NCBI RefSeq assembly: GCF_018687715.1
Contig: NC_056762.1
Location: forward strand, 43,269,520-43,333,519
Origin: Carya illinoinensis
Lineage: Eukaryota; Streptophyta; Magnoliopsida; Fagales; Juglandaceae
Reading direction: 5' to 3'
DNA: 64,000 bases
Positions within the stretch are counted from its first letter, which is position 1. Each line of letters starts with the position of its first letter. Positions 1 to 10,321 of the stretch are shown here, piece by piece. Position numbers and translations under genes: made by a program. Below the pieces are notes generated by a model that worked only from the letters and a program-made list of their open reading frames with translations, had not been told where the DNA came from and ran no database searches.

Positions 1-210
1 AAACCCATACGTAAACTTCAAGTGAACCAAATGCACTCACCATTTAGTTGAACACTGCGTTAGACATCCTTACAAGTTTCATCAAGATGACATTCTCAAA
101 ATAACAACTATGTCCACGCGGAGACAAAGTTAGAACTCCTAATCATGATCATACCCCTCCCGTCTTAATCCAAGCTGCCTGAAGAAGCGGATGCCATTCG
201 CCAAAGGAGT

Positions 211-2829
211 TTATGTTGCAGCAATGCACTCGATTTCAATTTTGGCACCCAATGGTAATGCAGCAACTTCAAAGGTTGAACGAGCTGGGGCAGGCGAAGG
301 AAAGTCTGCCAAACAAACAATTTAATCAGGCGTCAATGGCCATTAGAAGATTTAACAGCAATCCCAATTGTCACTATTTGCATTTGAAGTTCAAGACTTT
401 TTTACAAGAGTAGACCCTTGTGAGCAGAAGCAAATTAGGCCACCTCTATTACAGATACATAGATTATATATGAAATGAATGTTTAAATTTAGATTAGTTC
501 ATCTAAAACAACACATAAAGCTGTGAGATAAGAAAGTTTCAGCCAAGCAAAATACAATTTTTGTTTGAACATTCATACTTCAATAATTTTTTATAGGTAA
601 GTTTAAACACTATTCATACTTGCAACCATAAACTCACAGACGAATCTGGCCGCAAGCTGAGCCATGAAACAGCATGGGTTTTCACACCACCCCCCCCTCC
701 CCCCAAAAAAAAAAAAAAATCTTGATAATTGTATACTGAAGTTACCTATGCAAAACTATAGACTGAAGTCCACTCAAATTTGTTTAACGACTTCTGCGAG
801 CAAGTGTCTCAACTACCAAGCTATACTGTAACCTAGATACCCTGCACTGAGGATTTCTTGATTACAATATCCAATTTTCTGTTTCAACACAATATACGTG
901 GTGCAAGCTTGGTGGACTGCATATCTGTTTTTTTTTTTAATGACGAGGGAACTACCCCACGGCAGAGCCCGTGGGACTCACTCATGAAACATAAACCACC
1001 GGAGAGACTAGCACAACAACCCACTGCCATGACCTCCCACTTAAATCGCAGTTTCATCCCAAAACCTGTGACATGGGGCACATGCACACAAGTTTACCCT
1101 TACCACTTGGGCTACCCACCCGTAGGTCTTCAGTCTGTTTCAACACAATATGCAAGTCTTCATTTTGTTTTTGATAAGTCAAATCCAAGTCTTCAGTTGA
1201 CATAGAAACATCTTTTTTTTTTTTTCCATGACAAAAAAAGGAAAGAAATAAAGAAACAGCAATTTTAATTCCAGAACTCACATTTAGCATAAATCTCATT
1301 CACTTTCTTGAAATCATTCAAGTCTGCTAACCTGCGGCAGAAAATAATAAAGGAACTCATTTATTTTGCAATGCTTGATTTCAGAGATCAGGGCTACAGA
1401 GCAAAGTAATCAAGGAAATTATACATAATTGTTGTCTTAACTACTGAGGCATAGCTTGCACCACCAGCTTTCAAGATTTCCCCCATGTTTTTGAGAACCT
1501 GCAATTTTCCCATTAGCTTGAATGCGTTTAAAACACAATGCTTTGCAATTTGAAAACGAGCTTAAAAAGGGCTATATAAAAGTTGATATAGCAAGTATCA
1601 TTTTTAGGTAAAGAGGCCAAGGATTACAAATTTCTACTGAACATAACAATACACTTGTATCTAAAAGATGATAAAAATGTGTGAAGTGAAGTAACATCCC
1701 AATGCAAAAGCCACAGTACGCAGCAGTATGTCTCTATAGGTCTATGAGGGGATTGATTAAGAATCTAAGACAGCAATTTTAACAATAAAATTTCTATTTC
1801 ACTTTGGCTTACATTCATCAGAGACAATTGCTCAAGCCACGTGAGCTATCCCAAACACTGCGTGATGCGATAATGGTTCTTTCATGCCCACCGATGGTTC
1901 TCTTTAGGAAATAAATATCAATCTATGCAAGCTAATGCTCAAAGATTCAACATATATCCCTATCATATCGAGATGAACTTCCCAGTCTGTATGCACGTGG
2001 AAATTGTATATCATCAGCATAGATGCCCAAGGTAAACTCAAGTGCGCATGTAAAGCCACGTGAAAAATGGTAAAATAAAGTAGCGCGTAAGATATCCTGG
2101 TCATACGACAAACCTCTGGAACAAGTCCCAGAACACCAGACACAAAGAGAGAGTTGTTGGCTTTGATGGCCTGAGAATATGGTCCCAAGGCTGCCGGAGC
2201 CTTTCTGTTTGGACAGCTTCCTTTATGCTTGCAATCAGGAAAATCAAAAGCATCGATGTTCAGGGATTGTGAAACACAATGAAATTAAAAGCTAATAAAA
2301 AAACATCTGGGAAAACACATTGAGGAAAACCCTTTTTTATGAGCAAGACGTAAAGAACAATTATGAATTTAGTTAACGTTAATATTTAGTAATCTGTTTA
2401 AAAAATAATCTCTTTCATAAGAGGAACTAAGACCCCCGCCGTATCATTCAACTCTAGGTTAAGATAAAATCCGAACTTTAATCAGCAAATGAAATGCTCA
2501 CTCAAACTCGGCCCACATTATCAACAACTTGAACCAACTTTTGGTAAAACCAGAACAATGTTCCATATCCAAAAGTTGATTTCGGTTTCCTTCCCGAGAC
2601 AGTTCTCTATCAAATTAAAACGAAATGAAGGGAGCTTACGAGAATCAGTGGAAAGGCCCAAGCAAGCAAAGGGGTGCACGGATCGCTTGGAAGAAGAACA
2701 TGAAGAGCGCCCCAGGGTGGTGCCTGCGACGGAGACAAAGCCTATGCCGCCGGCGAAATGAGCCTGTTTGCGCAGTGCGCCCACTTCGATCATCGGTACG
2801 TGCATTGACCTCGCCGCACACCACGCCAT
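211..2829 (-). CDS. RIDA: RidA/YjgF-type reactive intermediate deaminase A, plastid form, possibly defective
   Basis: RidA proteins hydrolyse reactive enamine/imine intermediates made by PLP enzymes; the plastid form protects branched-chain amino acid synthesis. Exons seen on the minus strand: 2640-2829 (63-residue Ser/Arg-rich leader like a chloroplast transit peptide, start MAWCAARS), 2114-2220 (KAPAALGPYSQAIKANN, FVSGVLGLVPE), 1425-1498 (VLKNMGEILKAGGASY), 1282-1331 (LADLNDFKKVNEIYAK) and 211-305 (PSPAPARSTFEVAALP, IEIECIAAT, stop TAA 211-213). Joined, they stay in frame (516 nt, 171 aa). Two oddities: the 15-residue exon normally lying between LGLVPE and VLKNM was not found, and the residues just before KAPAAL read SCPNR instead of the usual EAVQTE-like text, which sits in another frame. 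A SINE lies in the last intron. Identity is sure; whether the gene works is not. Confidence 0.75.
896..1133 (-). mobile_element. tRNA-derived SINE in RIDA intron
   Basis: An 18-bp perfect direct repeat, TCTGTTTCAACACAATAT, is found at 878-895 and 1134-1151 and brackets this 238-bp segment. Read on the minus strand, the head holds GGGTAGCCCAAGTGGTAAGG, which resembles a tRNA A box, followed about 35 bp later by a degraded B box around ACAGGTTTT. It runs towards an A-run (T-run at 929-940 on the plus strand). About 32 bp lie between the A-run and the duplication, which is unusual. SINEs of this head type are common in flowering plants. Confidence 0.7.
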
Positions 2830-2889
2830 CTCTCTCTGATCACACGCTGTCTCGCTTTTCGTCTAGTAGTGCAAGTACTCGGCAGAATC

Positions 2890-4025
2890 TTGCCCCTATA
2901 CAAACCCCGTAATTGAAGATGTTCGTCGGGCTTGGATTCTTTTCTATTTCTAATTGGGAAAATACAGCTCACGTAATTAGTTGAAAAGTAAATTTTATTA
3001 AAAATAATATTAATTTAAATTTTAAATATAAATAAATTAATATTAATATATAAATTAATACGCAATTATATTTATATATAATAAAATTCTTTTTAATTTT
3101 ATGTACATTGAGAAATGCGACCCTTCCTTAATTTATACAAAATAATCCTCAAAAATAAAATAAAAATCCTAAATTTTCTTCACTATTGTGTGTTTGTATT
3201 TTAAATTTTATTTAATAAATCCTCTATAAGTTAATCCTAAGCTAAAGTATTCAATTAAACAGATCAGATTTTTCCATTCTTTATAAAATTTAAAAACATA
3301 TAAAAAAGAGTAGCAATTTCATACAAATAAATTTATAATCTAATGTAATTTAATATGATAAAGTAAATTTACTTTATGATAAAATAATAAAAATACTTTA
3401 TAAAATCAATATTTTGAGTCAATTTTCTTGCTAGAAAAGAGTCTCTTTTGGCTCTTATTTCTACTCGGTACGTCCGAATCATTATTCCCTTTAAGCTCAC
3501 CTTCAAGACATAAACTGTTTTTTTATTTTATTTTGAGAAACTGTTTTGGTCTAGGCATTTCCAAAAGGAAAAATATAGTTTGGTGGGCTGCAAGCTTGGG
3601 CTCGGCCTTAACATAACCTCGTACCCGAGACTGCTAACCGAGCCTAGATCAAGCATGGGCCAGAGTCCAAGCCAACTTTATTGAATATTTATGTTTGAGT
3701 TCCCAGTTATTTTAGTGAGCATTTCGAACTATTGGGATTTGGATGCATCGAGTTTATGTTATTGTTAGGCAATTTTCTATTTTTTTATTTTAATTTTTTA
3801 TTTTAATTTTTTAATTTTTAATTTTTTGTGTCGACCCAATCTCCATTCACATGGAATTGTATAACCGTGTAATCCAGGCTGATACTGGTAGCTTTAAGAG
3901 ATAACTTGAAATTTGCAGGCATTCATCCCAAAGAGACAGACAGACAACTACTAGCATTATATTCGCAGTTTCTACAAACCAATCATCCTTTTTCTGATCT
4001 GGTGGAAGGGTGAAGCCCCAGTAGT
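2890..4025. other. AT-rich intergenic region
   Basis: No gene is seen. 2960-3095 holds a MITE-like segment related to 49455-49630. 3780-3830 is T-rich low-complexity sequence. The right part is the 3' flank of the RING gene. Confidence 0.5.
2960..3095 (+). repeat. MITE-like AT-rich repeat, family shared with 49455-49630
   Basis: Both copies share AAGTAAATTTTATT, then TTAATTTAAATTTTAA, then ATTAATACGC followed by a TTATATTT-like stretch. The second copy is better preserved and has loosely inverted ends. No coding capacity is seen. Confidence 0.5.
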
Positions 4026-5949
4026 TTACAATGCATCGATTTCATCAGAAACATGTTCTCTACATAATGGGCAAGTGCCTTGTCGGGTTAGCCACTTGTC
4101 TATGCAGTACTGATGAAAGAGGTGTCCACAGTTGGGAAGTTCTCTCACAGGGTCTTGTTCCTTGAAATCCTGCATATATCAACACCATTTCCTTGTTAAC
4201 ACAGAACCCATAACTATATATATATATACATATATATGTTGTTTTAGCTCCCAAATATGGGGGCAAGTGGTTATTTTGTGCTAACCTGTATGCAAATGGA
4301 GCAACAGAAATCAGGACAGGATTTGATCTTCTTGCTAGAATAATGGAACTTATGCATGGGAAACGTTTGGATGCAGCAGTAGGATAATCCTCTAACTCCA
4401 CCAATATCATATATATCTGAAACTTCTCGATTAGTTGTGTCAAGGGTCCTATCCTGCTCATTGAGTTTGCTATTACATGAGTAAACATTGGGCAACAGTT
4501 CCCAATGACTGAACTTATATAGGCAGAGCACATAGAGAGAGATATACTTACTTGCCACTGATAGGCTTTTAGCACTGCAGGACATACCCATTCCATGAAG
4601 ACCTTCCCGTTCATTATACTAACTAGGAGAGCAGTCTGTCAAAGTTTATAATTATCAATACAACACAACCGTTAAAAGGGTATAGTATCAGGGATTAAGG
4701 GAAGAAAACAAAAAAAAAAACAAAAAAAAAAAAAGTGAGGGATTAAGGGAATAAATAACAAATTCAGGGTTGAAAATGGGGGGATGGGATACTTGTGATG
4801 GGAATGATTTCAATAATGTTATGTGAGGTGGCTAGCAAGATCGTGTGCAACAAAACAAAGTGGACATTTTCATGAACTTTTGTTGTTATCCACGAGCAAG
4901 TGCGCCCTTGAGAGTATGTCTTTTATGAACTGAGTCAATTTTCCAATCATATGATATGCCATCATTATGAAATGCTATGTTTCCTGTTTCCATCTATCTA
5001 AAGAATCGCCTTCTGGGATTAGGTTATCCAGGCCAAGAACTTGAACTTCCTTGACAGTAAAGAGGACTACTTTTGCTTTTCCTGCACTAGGATCATTGTG
5101 TGGGCCTCTAGAGGTCCAACCATAGAGAAGGCTTTGATTATCATGGCATACAACTGCAAGCCTTTGGAAATTTATTCCAGACAACAATATCAAAACTGAG
5201 TTGATGGCGTTTGGTGGGGTGGGAGGCTATGATTCAACTTTGCCTTGAATCATAGCCATAATGCTATGTGCCTATGTTGTGCATTTTTCAAAATATGCAG
5301 AATAATAATGCATCTCATTATTGCTTACATGTCATAATGTCAACTGAATAGCCCATATGCCATTACCTTAGACAATGACTCAGAATCAGCTGCTGATTCC
5401 AATAGTTGAATGCCTGAAAGGGCCCCTGTCACAGCTCCTATCACTGCTCCATTTAGGAACCCAGTTTCTGTGGTCTGGCCTTTGATGACTCCAATAAATA
5501 CTCCCACCATAGCACCTCCTACAAAACCGAAATGCATTTGAGTTTCCATCATTTACTCATAGAAAAATAGTAATTTTTTACATGTTGATTATTTCCTATA
5601 AATTAGCTGTCAGAACCGATATGGTCTTGACTCTTCAAACTAAATGAACCGCAAGAAGATAATGTTACATGTTTCGAGTTTGTAGGGCTGGATTTGCACT
5701 GCTTTATGTGATGAACGGTTGTGACTATTAGAAAAACCACTTATTTATAACCACTAGGGGTTCCTCAACCAAGTTTTACTAAAATGAAGAAGCAAGAGCA
5801 AACGTACCCAATGCAAAAATGCAGGTGAATATAGCAGAAGCTACTCTCTTCATCACTCTGATTAAAAACCCAGTTCTAAAACCACTAATTGCAGCCTCTT
5901 TAGACCTCAATGCGACCTTTGTTATGCCAGAAAACCACCCGCCCTCCAT
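4026..5949 (-). CDS. RING-H2 protein, NEP1-interacting protein-like (membrane E3 ligase family)
   Basis: Five exons, all GT-AG: 5808-5949, 5367-5518, 4552-4635, 4286-4456 and 4026-4169; total 693 nt, 230 aa. The N-terminus (MEGGWFSGITKVALRSKEAA) matches the plant NEP1-interacting proteins, which recruit RNA polymerase sigma factors or effectors at plastid membranes. Residues about 28-85 hold two Gly/Ala-rich hydrophobic segments (ASAIFTCIFALGGAMVGVFIG and TGFLNGAVIGAVTGALSGI), consistent with membrane insertion. The C-terminus is a full RING-H2: CSIC, 15 residues, CGHLFHQYC, 10 residues, CPLC, so all eight zinc ligands are present. Ubiquitin ligase activity is inferred from the RING. The 0.7-kb third intron carries an A-rich insertion and an unrelated open frame. 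The nearest known relatives are the NIP1/NIPL2 genes. Confidence 0.9.
4704..4737 (+). mobile_element. A-rich short retroposon footprint in RING-gene intron
   Basis: The 14-bp sequence AGGGATTAAGGGAA is repeated perfectly at 4690-4703 and 4738-4751. Between the copies is a 34-bp insert made almost only of A with two C interruptions, ending GTG. The structure fits target-primed insertion of a poly(A) tail with almost no body. Confidence 0.6.
4975..5193 (-). other. Unrecognised 72-residue open frame inside RING-gene intron
   Basis: Reads LAVVCHDNQSLLYGWTSRGP, then KAKVVLFTVKEVQVLGLDNL, then IPEGDSLDRWKQE and a stop. Composition is that of a soluble globular protein and unlike the low-complexity open frames in nearby AT-rich DNA. 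It is not part of the RING protein, because skipping it keeps the correct phase. It could be a captured gene fragment. No family was recognised. Confidence 0.3.
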
Positions 5950-6047
5950 TGCTGGAAAGAAGCTCGAGGGTGCGATGTGTTTGAATTAGCTGTAAAGGGC
6001 CAAGAGCTTGACTTTGTGAATGAGTGAAGTTGGACGATCAGCTAGCA

Positions 6048-6057
6048 TTTATAAAAG
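6048..6057 (-). promoter_or_regulatory. Putative TATA box of RING-H2 gene
   Basis: On the minus strand the sequence reads CTTTTATAAA about 100 bp upstream of the start codon at 5949, a normal distance for a plant TATA box with a short leader. Confidence 0.45.
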
Positions 6058-6059
6058 CA

Positions 6060-8050
6060 AAGAAATAGAATCGGCATTTAAGAGGGCTAAACCTCAGGCC
6101 CACCCACATGCATCACTGCAGCAGATACATGACTTAGTCCACCTTTTGAGGCTATACAGGATTTGGTAGGATTTTTAGAGCAATAAGCGGCTGCTAAATG
6201 GAGGGTAAAAACTTGAGCAACCCAGTAAAAATGATGGATCAGTCACGTTCTCTTATCTACACACACATGCATATACAATGTTGGAAATTATATACTTTTT
6301 TGGTTTTTTTGCCCTTATATGGGATGGGATTCACAGTACATTTTCTAGTCTAAAATCAACATATACCCAAAACCTTATCTTGATCTCTTGTTGATTACTT
6401 CGGTATTGCAGGTGAGTTCTAAAACAGGATATAGAATCATGCCTATCAGTATGCTATGCGCATCAACCATCAAATATATAAAGATATGACAGAGACTCCG
6501 TCAAATGCAGACAGATGTAAGATAATCCTTCTTCGAAATACAATCATATGTTGTATGTCACACAAGCCTTCCCGTCCATGTCATTTTAAAAAATGCATAC
6601 TCAAATAAAATAAATTGCAAGAACATTCATGTTTTGAAAGGGTTCAGCTGTCTCTTCACCTAGTTCTCACTGACCTCTGATTTGGTTCACGGTAAGAGCT
6701 CAAAGCTCCAAACTGGGAGATAAGCAATTAGACTAGCATGGTTTTTGTTTTCTTAATTATTATTTTTCTTTATTTTAAATTAGGCTAGCATGTTTAAGGT
6801 GGGTTGCCCCTTCAAAGATGCTAACTGAAGGCCTGCGTTTCCAGAATAGGAGGCAAAGTCGTATTAATTGAAACTCAATACAGCCACCCTACTCTTGCCT
6901 GTTAGCAATTAACGAAGCACCGAGGCCAAAGAGAAGTGGGAGAACAAACCCGCGTGCTAGAACGGTGGTTTAACCAAAAAGTGATATAGCTAGATTCTAT
7001 CAAATTAATTTTTAAATTGAAATAACTTATTTATTTTATAATAAAAATAATTTTATAATATAATGTACCATATTAGAATACGTTAATTTATAAATTTATT
7101 TTTATAAAATATCTTTATAACCGAAAAAATAAAAAAATCGTGATTACATCAAAACAATACAATCATCAAAACCCAAAACCAAAGTGTCTAAAAATCCTAA
7201 TAAATCTACCACTTTTAACCCCATACAATTGATCTACAACAAAGACTATCCTATAAACCGAAAAACAGTTACAAAGAACAATACCAAAATGATGTAATTA
7301 TTAAACAAGTTCTAAATGATTCTTAAGCTGCATGCCTCTATCCTTAGGCAACCAGTGCCTTACCTGGTTTGCTTCTCCAAAAATGGTGGTTGATTCTTCT
7401 GTTCAGTGGGTTGAGAAATTTAATAAAAATTGAAAGATATGGGCATTGTGCCAGACTGCCAGTAGCATTAATTCCAGTAATCAATGAGCAGATGCCATAT
7501 CTTGATAGAGAGAGATATATATATATATATATATATGTATATTGGCCTGAAGCCTACTTGGGAGAGTCTCCTCCCCTCATTACTCCCCCCAACTCCTTAC
7601 ATTCATAGTTTACCAACCCAAAATATCACAACAGCCTTCATTAGTGTTCCCTTTATTTACTACTCACATTTGTGGGTGTTCCATAAAACTTGATGACAAA
7701 GATTAGTACAAAATATTGACCTATAATTAGTATTTAATAATTATATATGATATGATTAATAATTTTTTTAATGATGTTTATTAATTTTTTTCATGTATTT
7801 TTTTAATGTTTTTAAATAGATTTTTTTAGAAAAATTAATAATATCATTAAAAAAATACTTTCTTAATTATTAAGTAATTTTTTCTTTTCTATCATTAAAG
7901 TATGTTAAGATCATTTTACATAGGTTAAAACGAAATTCGAAAGCTTTGTCCAATGGACGACATCCGTGACTATTGTTGTCTCCACAATTCTCTCTGATTA
8001 TTTTGGGCCTATATAGTTTGGGCTTTAGCCAGTCCAGGTTTTATTACTCG
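6060..8050. other. Intergenic region between divergent RING and SR-like genes
   Basis: No gene supported. It holds AT-rich tracts (6990-7130, 7700-7900) and a TA microsatellite at about 7511-7540. The 7700-7900 stretch has partly inverted AT sequence, as in decayed MITEs. Confidence 0.4.
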
Positions 8051-9426
8051 GAATGCAGCCCATTATATCGATAGGAGGGGCTACGTTAATGGAATTTAGG
8101 AACCCAAAACGACAGCTTTTCTTTCCCTTTTTTTCCCTTCACATTTTACGTTCTGCAATTCTTTCGAATCCATTAACGACCTTTGTGAAATCAATCTCTA
8201 GTACAACTGCGGGAAGCATACTTTTGTCGAGAAAAAAGAAAGCGAGGGTAATCTCTCTATCCCCACTAATATTGCCTGGATTTTTTTTTTCTTTTAAAGA
8301 AATTTATCATTTTTGTCATCCTCCAATGGGAAAACATTTTTCTTGATGTTTCGATGCTTAAGCGCTTAGTTTGTTCTTCCAAAGTATAATTATAAACTGA
8401 TTTCAATTCCATTAAAAAGGAATACCTTTGTTCAAGCGGCGTCCTTGGTGAGGGCGTGTATGTTTTGTATATATATTGGGTTTAATGCGTATAATACCCT
8501 GGAGCTGGGCTTTGCAGATATGGTTTCAGTTGTGCAGTAATCACCGACTGAGGACGTATAATATTGTTGGTTTTTGTGATAGATTTACATAATAGATACA
8601 TTTTTAGGATATGACCTACATACATTTACGTAAATGAATCTGCTAAGGTTTGCGCTAGAAAGTTCTGAAACCTTTGTCTGTAACTCGTATGCAATGAATT
8701 ATGAATGGATCACCTTGTGTGGATGGAAGTTGCCTTTATTTTCATCTTCAAGTCAGAATACTCTTTTGAAGGGTCCTGCATTGAAACTAGTAGAAGGATA
8801 GGGTCTTGTTATTATCAATGTAAAGGTTTCTGGGTTGCATCAAGAGATTAAAAGGATAGGTAGGGCCTTGTCAAATGTTACTTCTTCCTGTAAGAATGAG
8901 GCGGGGGATGGAGTCACAACTCAATTATCAATGTGTAGGACGATAAATTTGAGATGGATGGATGGATAAGAGAGGAAATTTATCCTGTTGTATTTGTGCT
9001 TAATGGTGATGCTAGAGTGCAAGTAACATCATAATCCATGTTATTAAAGTTGGGTGTTTTTAATAATGTGCCATTGTAGGTTCAACAGATCAGTTGCAAG
9101 AGCACAATTATAGCATGCAGTCACAAAATAGGCAACTGGGTTAGAGCGTTTTTAAGGGCTTGGGTGGACGCTGCTAGTTGCCCATCTGTCATTTGAGATA
9201 AGATTCATTGATTTTGAAAGGTCGTAGTATCAAGGTTTGCCAGTCAGGATAAACTCTTCTTTTAATTTTATTTTCTATGGGTGCACTGAGAAGTGCTGCC
9301 TTTAAGTGGGTGGGGACTCACAGACTCCTAATTGAGCCTCATCTATAGCCACGAGGGCAAGACATTTCATTGCCACTGCATGAATATGATTACTGTCACC
9401 GTCTAGAATAATTGCTTTTGTGGCAG

Positions 9427-9561
9427 GTTTAGCTGATGCTGCTCATCCCTTCACTAAATCTTGGTATCAACATGACGCTTTAGTGCCTTGGTTTGCAGCA
9501 ATTTCAGGGTCAGCAGTGTTGAATCTCGCCTTAACTGCTTGGAAAAGCAGATTTGGTGAAA
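9427..9561 (+). other. Candidate unassigned exon upstream of SR-like gene
   Basis: An acceptor-like GTGGCAG is followed by an open frame GLADAAHPFTKSWYQHDALV and PWFAAISGSAVLNLALTAWK, ending near a possible donor at GATTTGGTGAAAAG. The peptide has natural composition with one hydrophobic stretch. It might be an alternative 5' exon of the downstream gene or an old gene fragment. I could not place it in a family. Confidence 0.3.
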
Positions 9562-9608
9562 AGCTTCATATTGAGATATGTTACAAGTATTTATTAGTAA
9601 ATATTTCG

Positions 9609-9693
9609 TTAGGTACTTCTCATGTATACATCTTGTGTACTTGGGCTTTGCCTTCTCTTATGAATAAAACTTGTTGATTACCTATCAAAAAAA
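9609..9693 (+). mobile_element. 5'-truncated L1-type retrotransposon tail with 19-bp target duplication
   Basis: The sequence TTTATTAGTAAATATTTCG at 9590-9608 recurs with one mismatch at 9694-9712. The 85-bp insert contains GTGTACTTGGGCTTTGCC, an AATAAAA signal, and ends TTACCTATCAAAAAAA. This looks like the 3' end of a plant L1 (LINE) element, truncated at its 5' side during target-primed reverse transcription. Its end supplies the reference for the shorter tails elsewhere in the window. Confidence 0.75.
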
Positions 9694-10016
9694 TTTATTA
9701 GTAAAGATTTCGAACAATGAGTGAGGATTTATCCTTAATTCATTTTAAATTAATTGGTTATGTGCGTTTAGAAGCCTTATCGAAGGAAAAGCTTATACAG
9801 ACCTCCCATAAAGCCTGATTTCAACTTGTCAGTTGTGTGATACACAGGAAACTCTTGGTTTTCTTTTTAGCTGAGGGGTTCAAGTCAAAAGGAAAGATGA
9901 TGCCACTATAATTTGTATGGGTTGGATATAGAAGCGGTCCTTTTCTTTAATGTTACTCATTCTAAAGGAATTTTGCTTTTCTGCATGAAGGAACTTCTCA
10001 ATTTGAATGTCGTCTT

Positions 10017-10048
<32 letters not shown>

Positions 10049-10321
10049 TTTCTTTTTTTTTCTTTTTTTAAATCCTGTTGTTTTGATTACATATTTATTG
10101 TCAAGATCTTGACTTGGAACTCTCTGGATTTCCTAATATTGGTTGCTACGATCTTCGTCTTTAATTAAGCTCAAGATTGCATTGAGATAGTCTAGAGGAT
10201 ACTATGATGGAATTTGAACATTATTTCCTTGCACACACAGACTATGTTCAATATGTATTTATTATTCTAGTGGGATTTCTATGCAGGAGTTAATTTGGGT
10301 TCTCCCAAGAAGGGAATTAAA

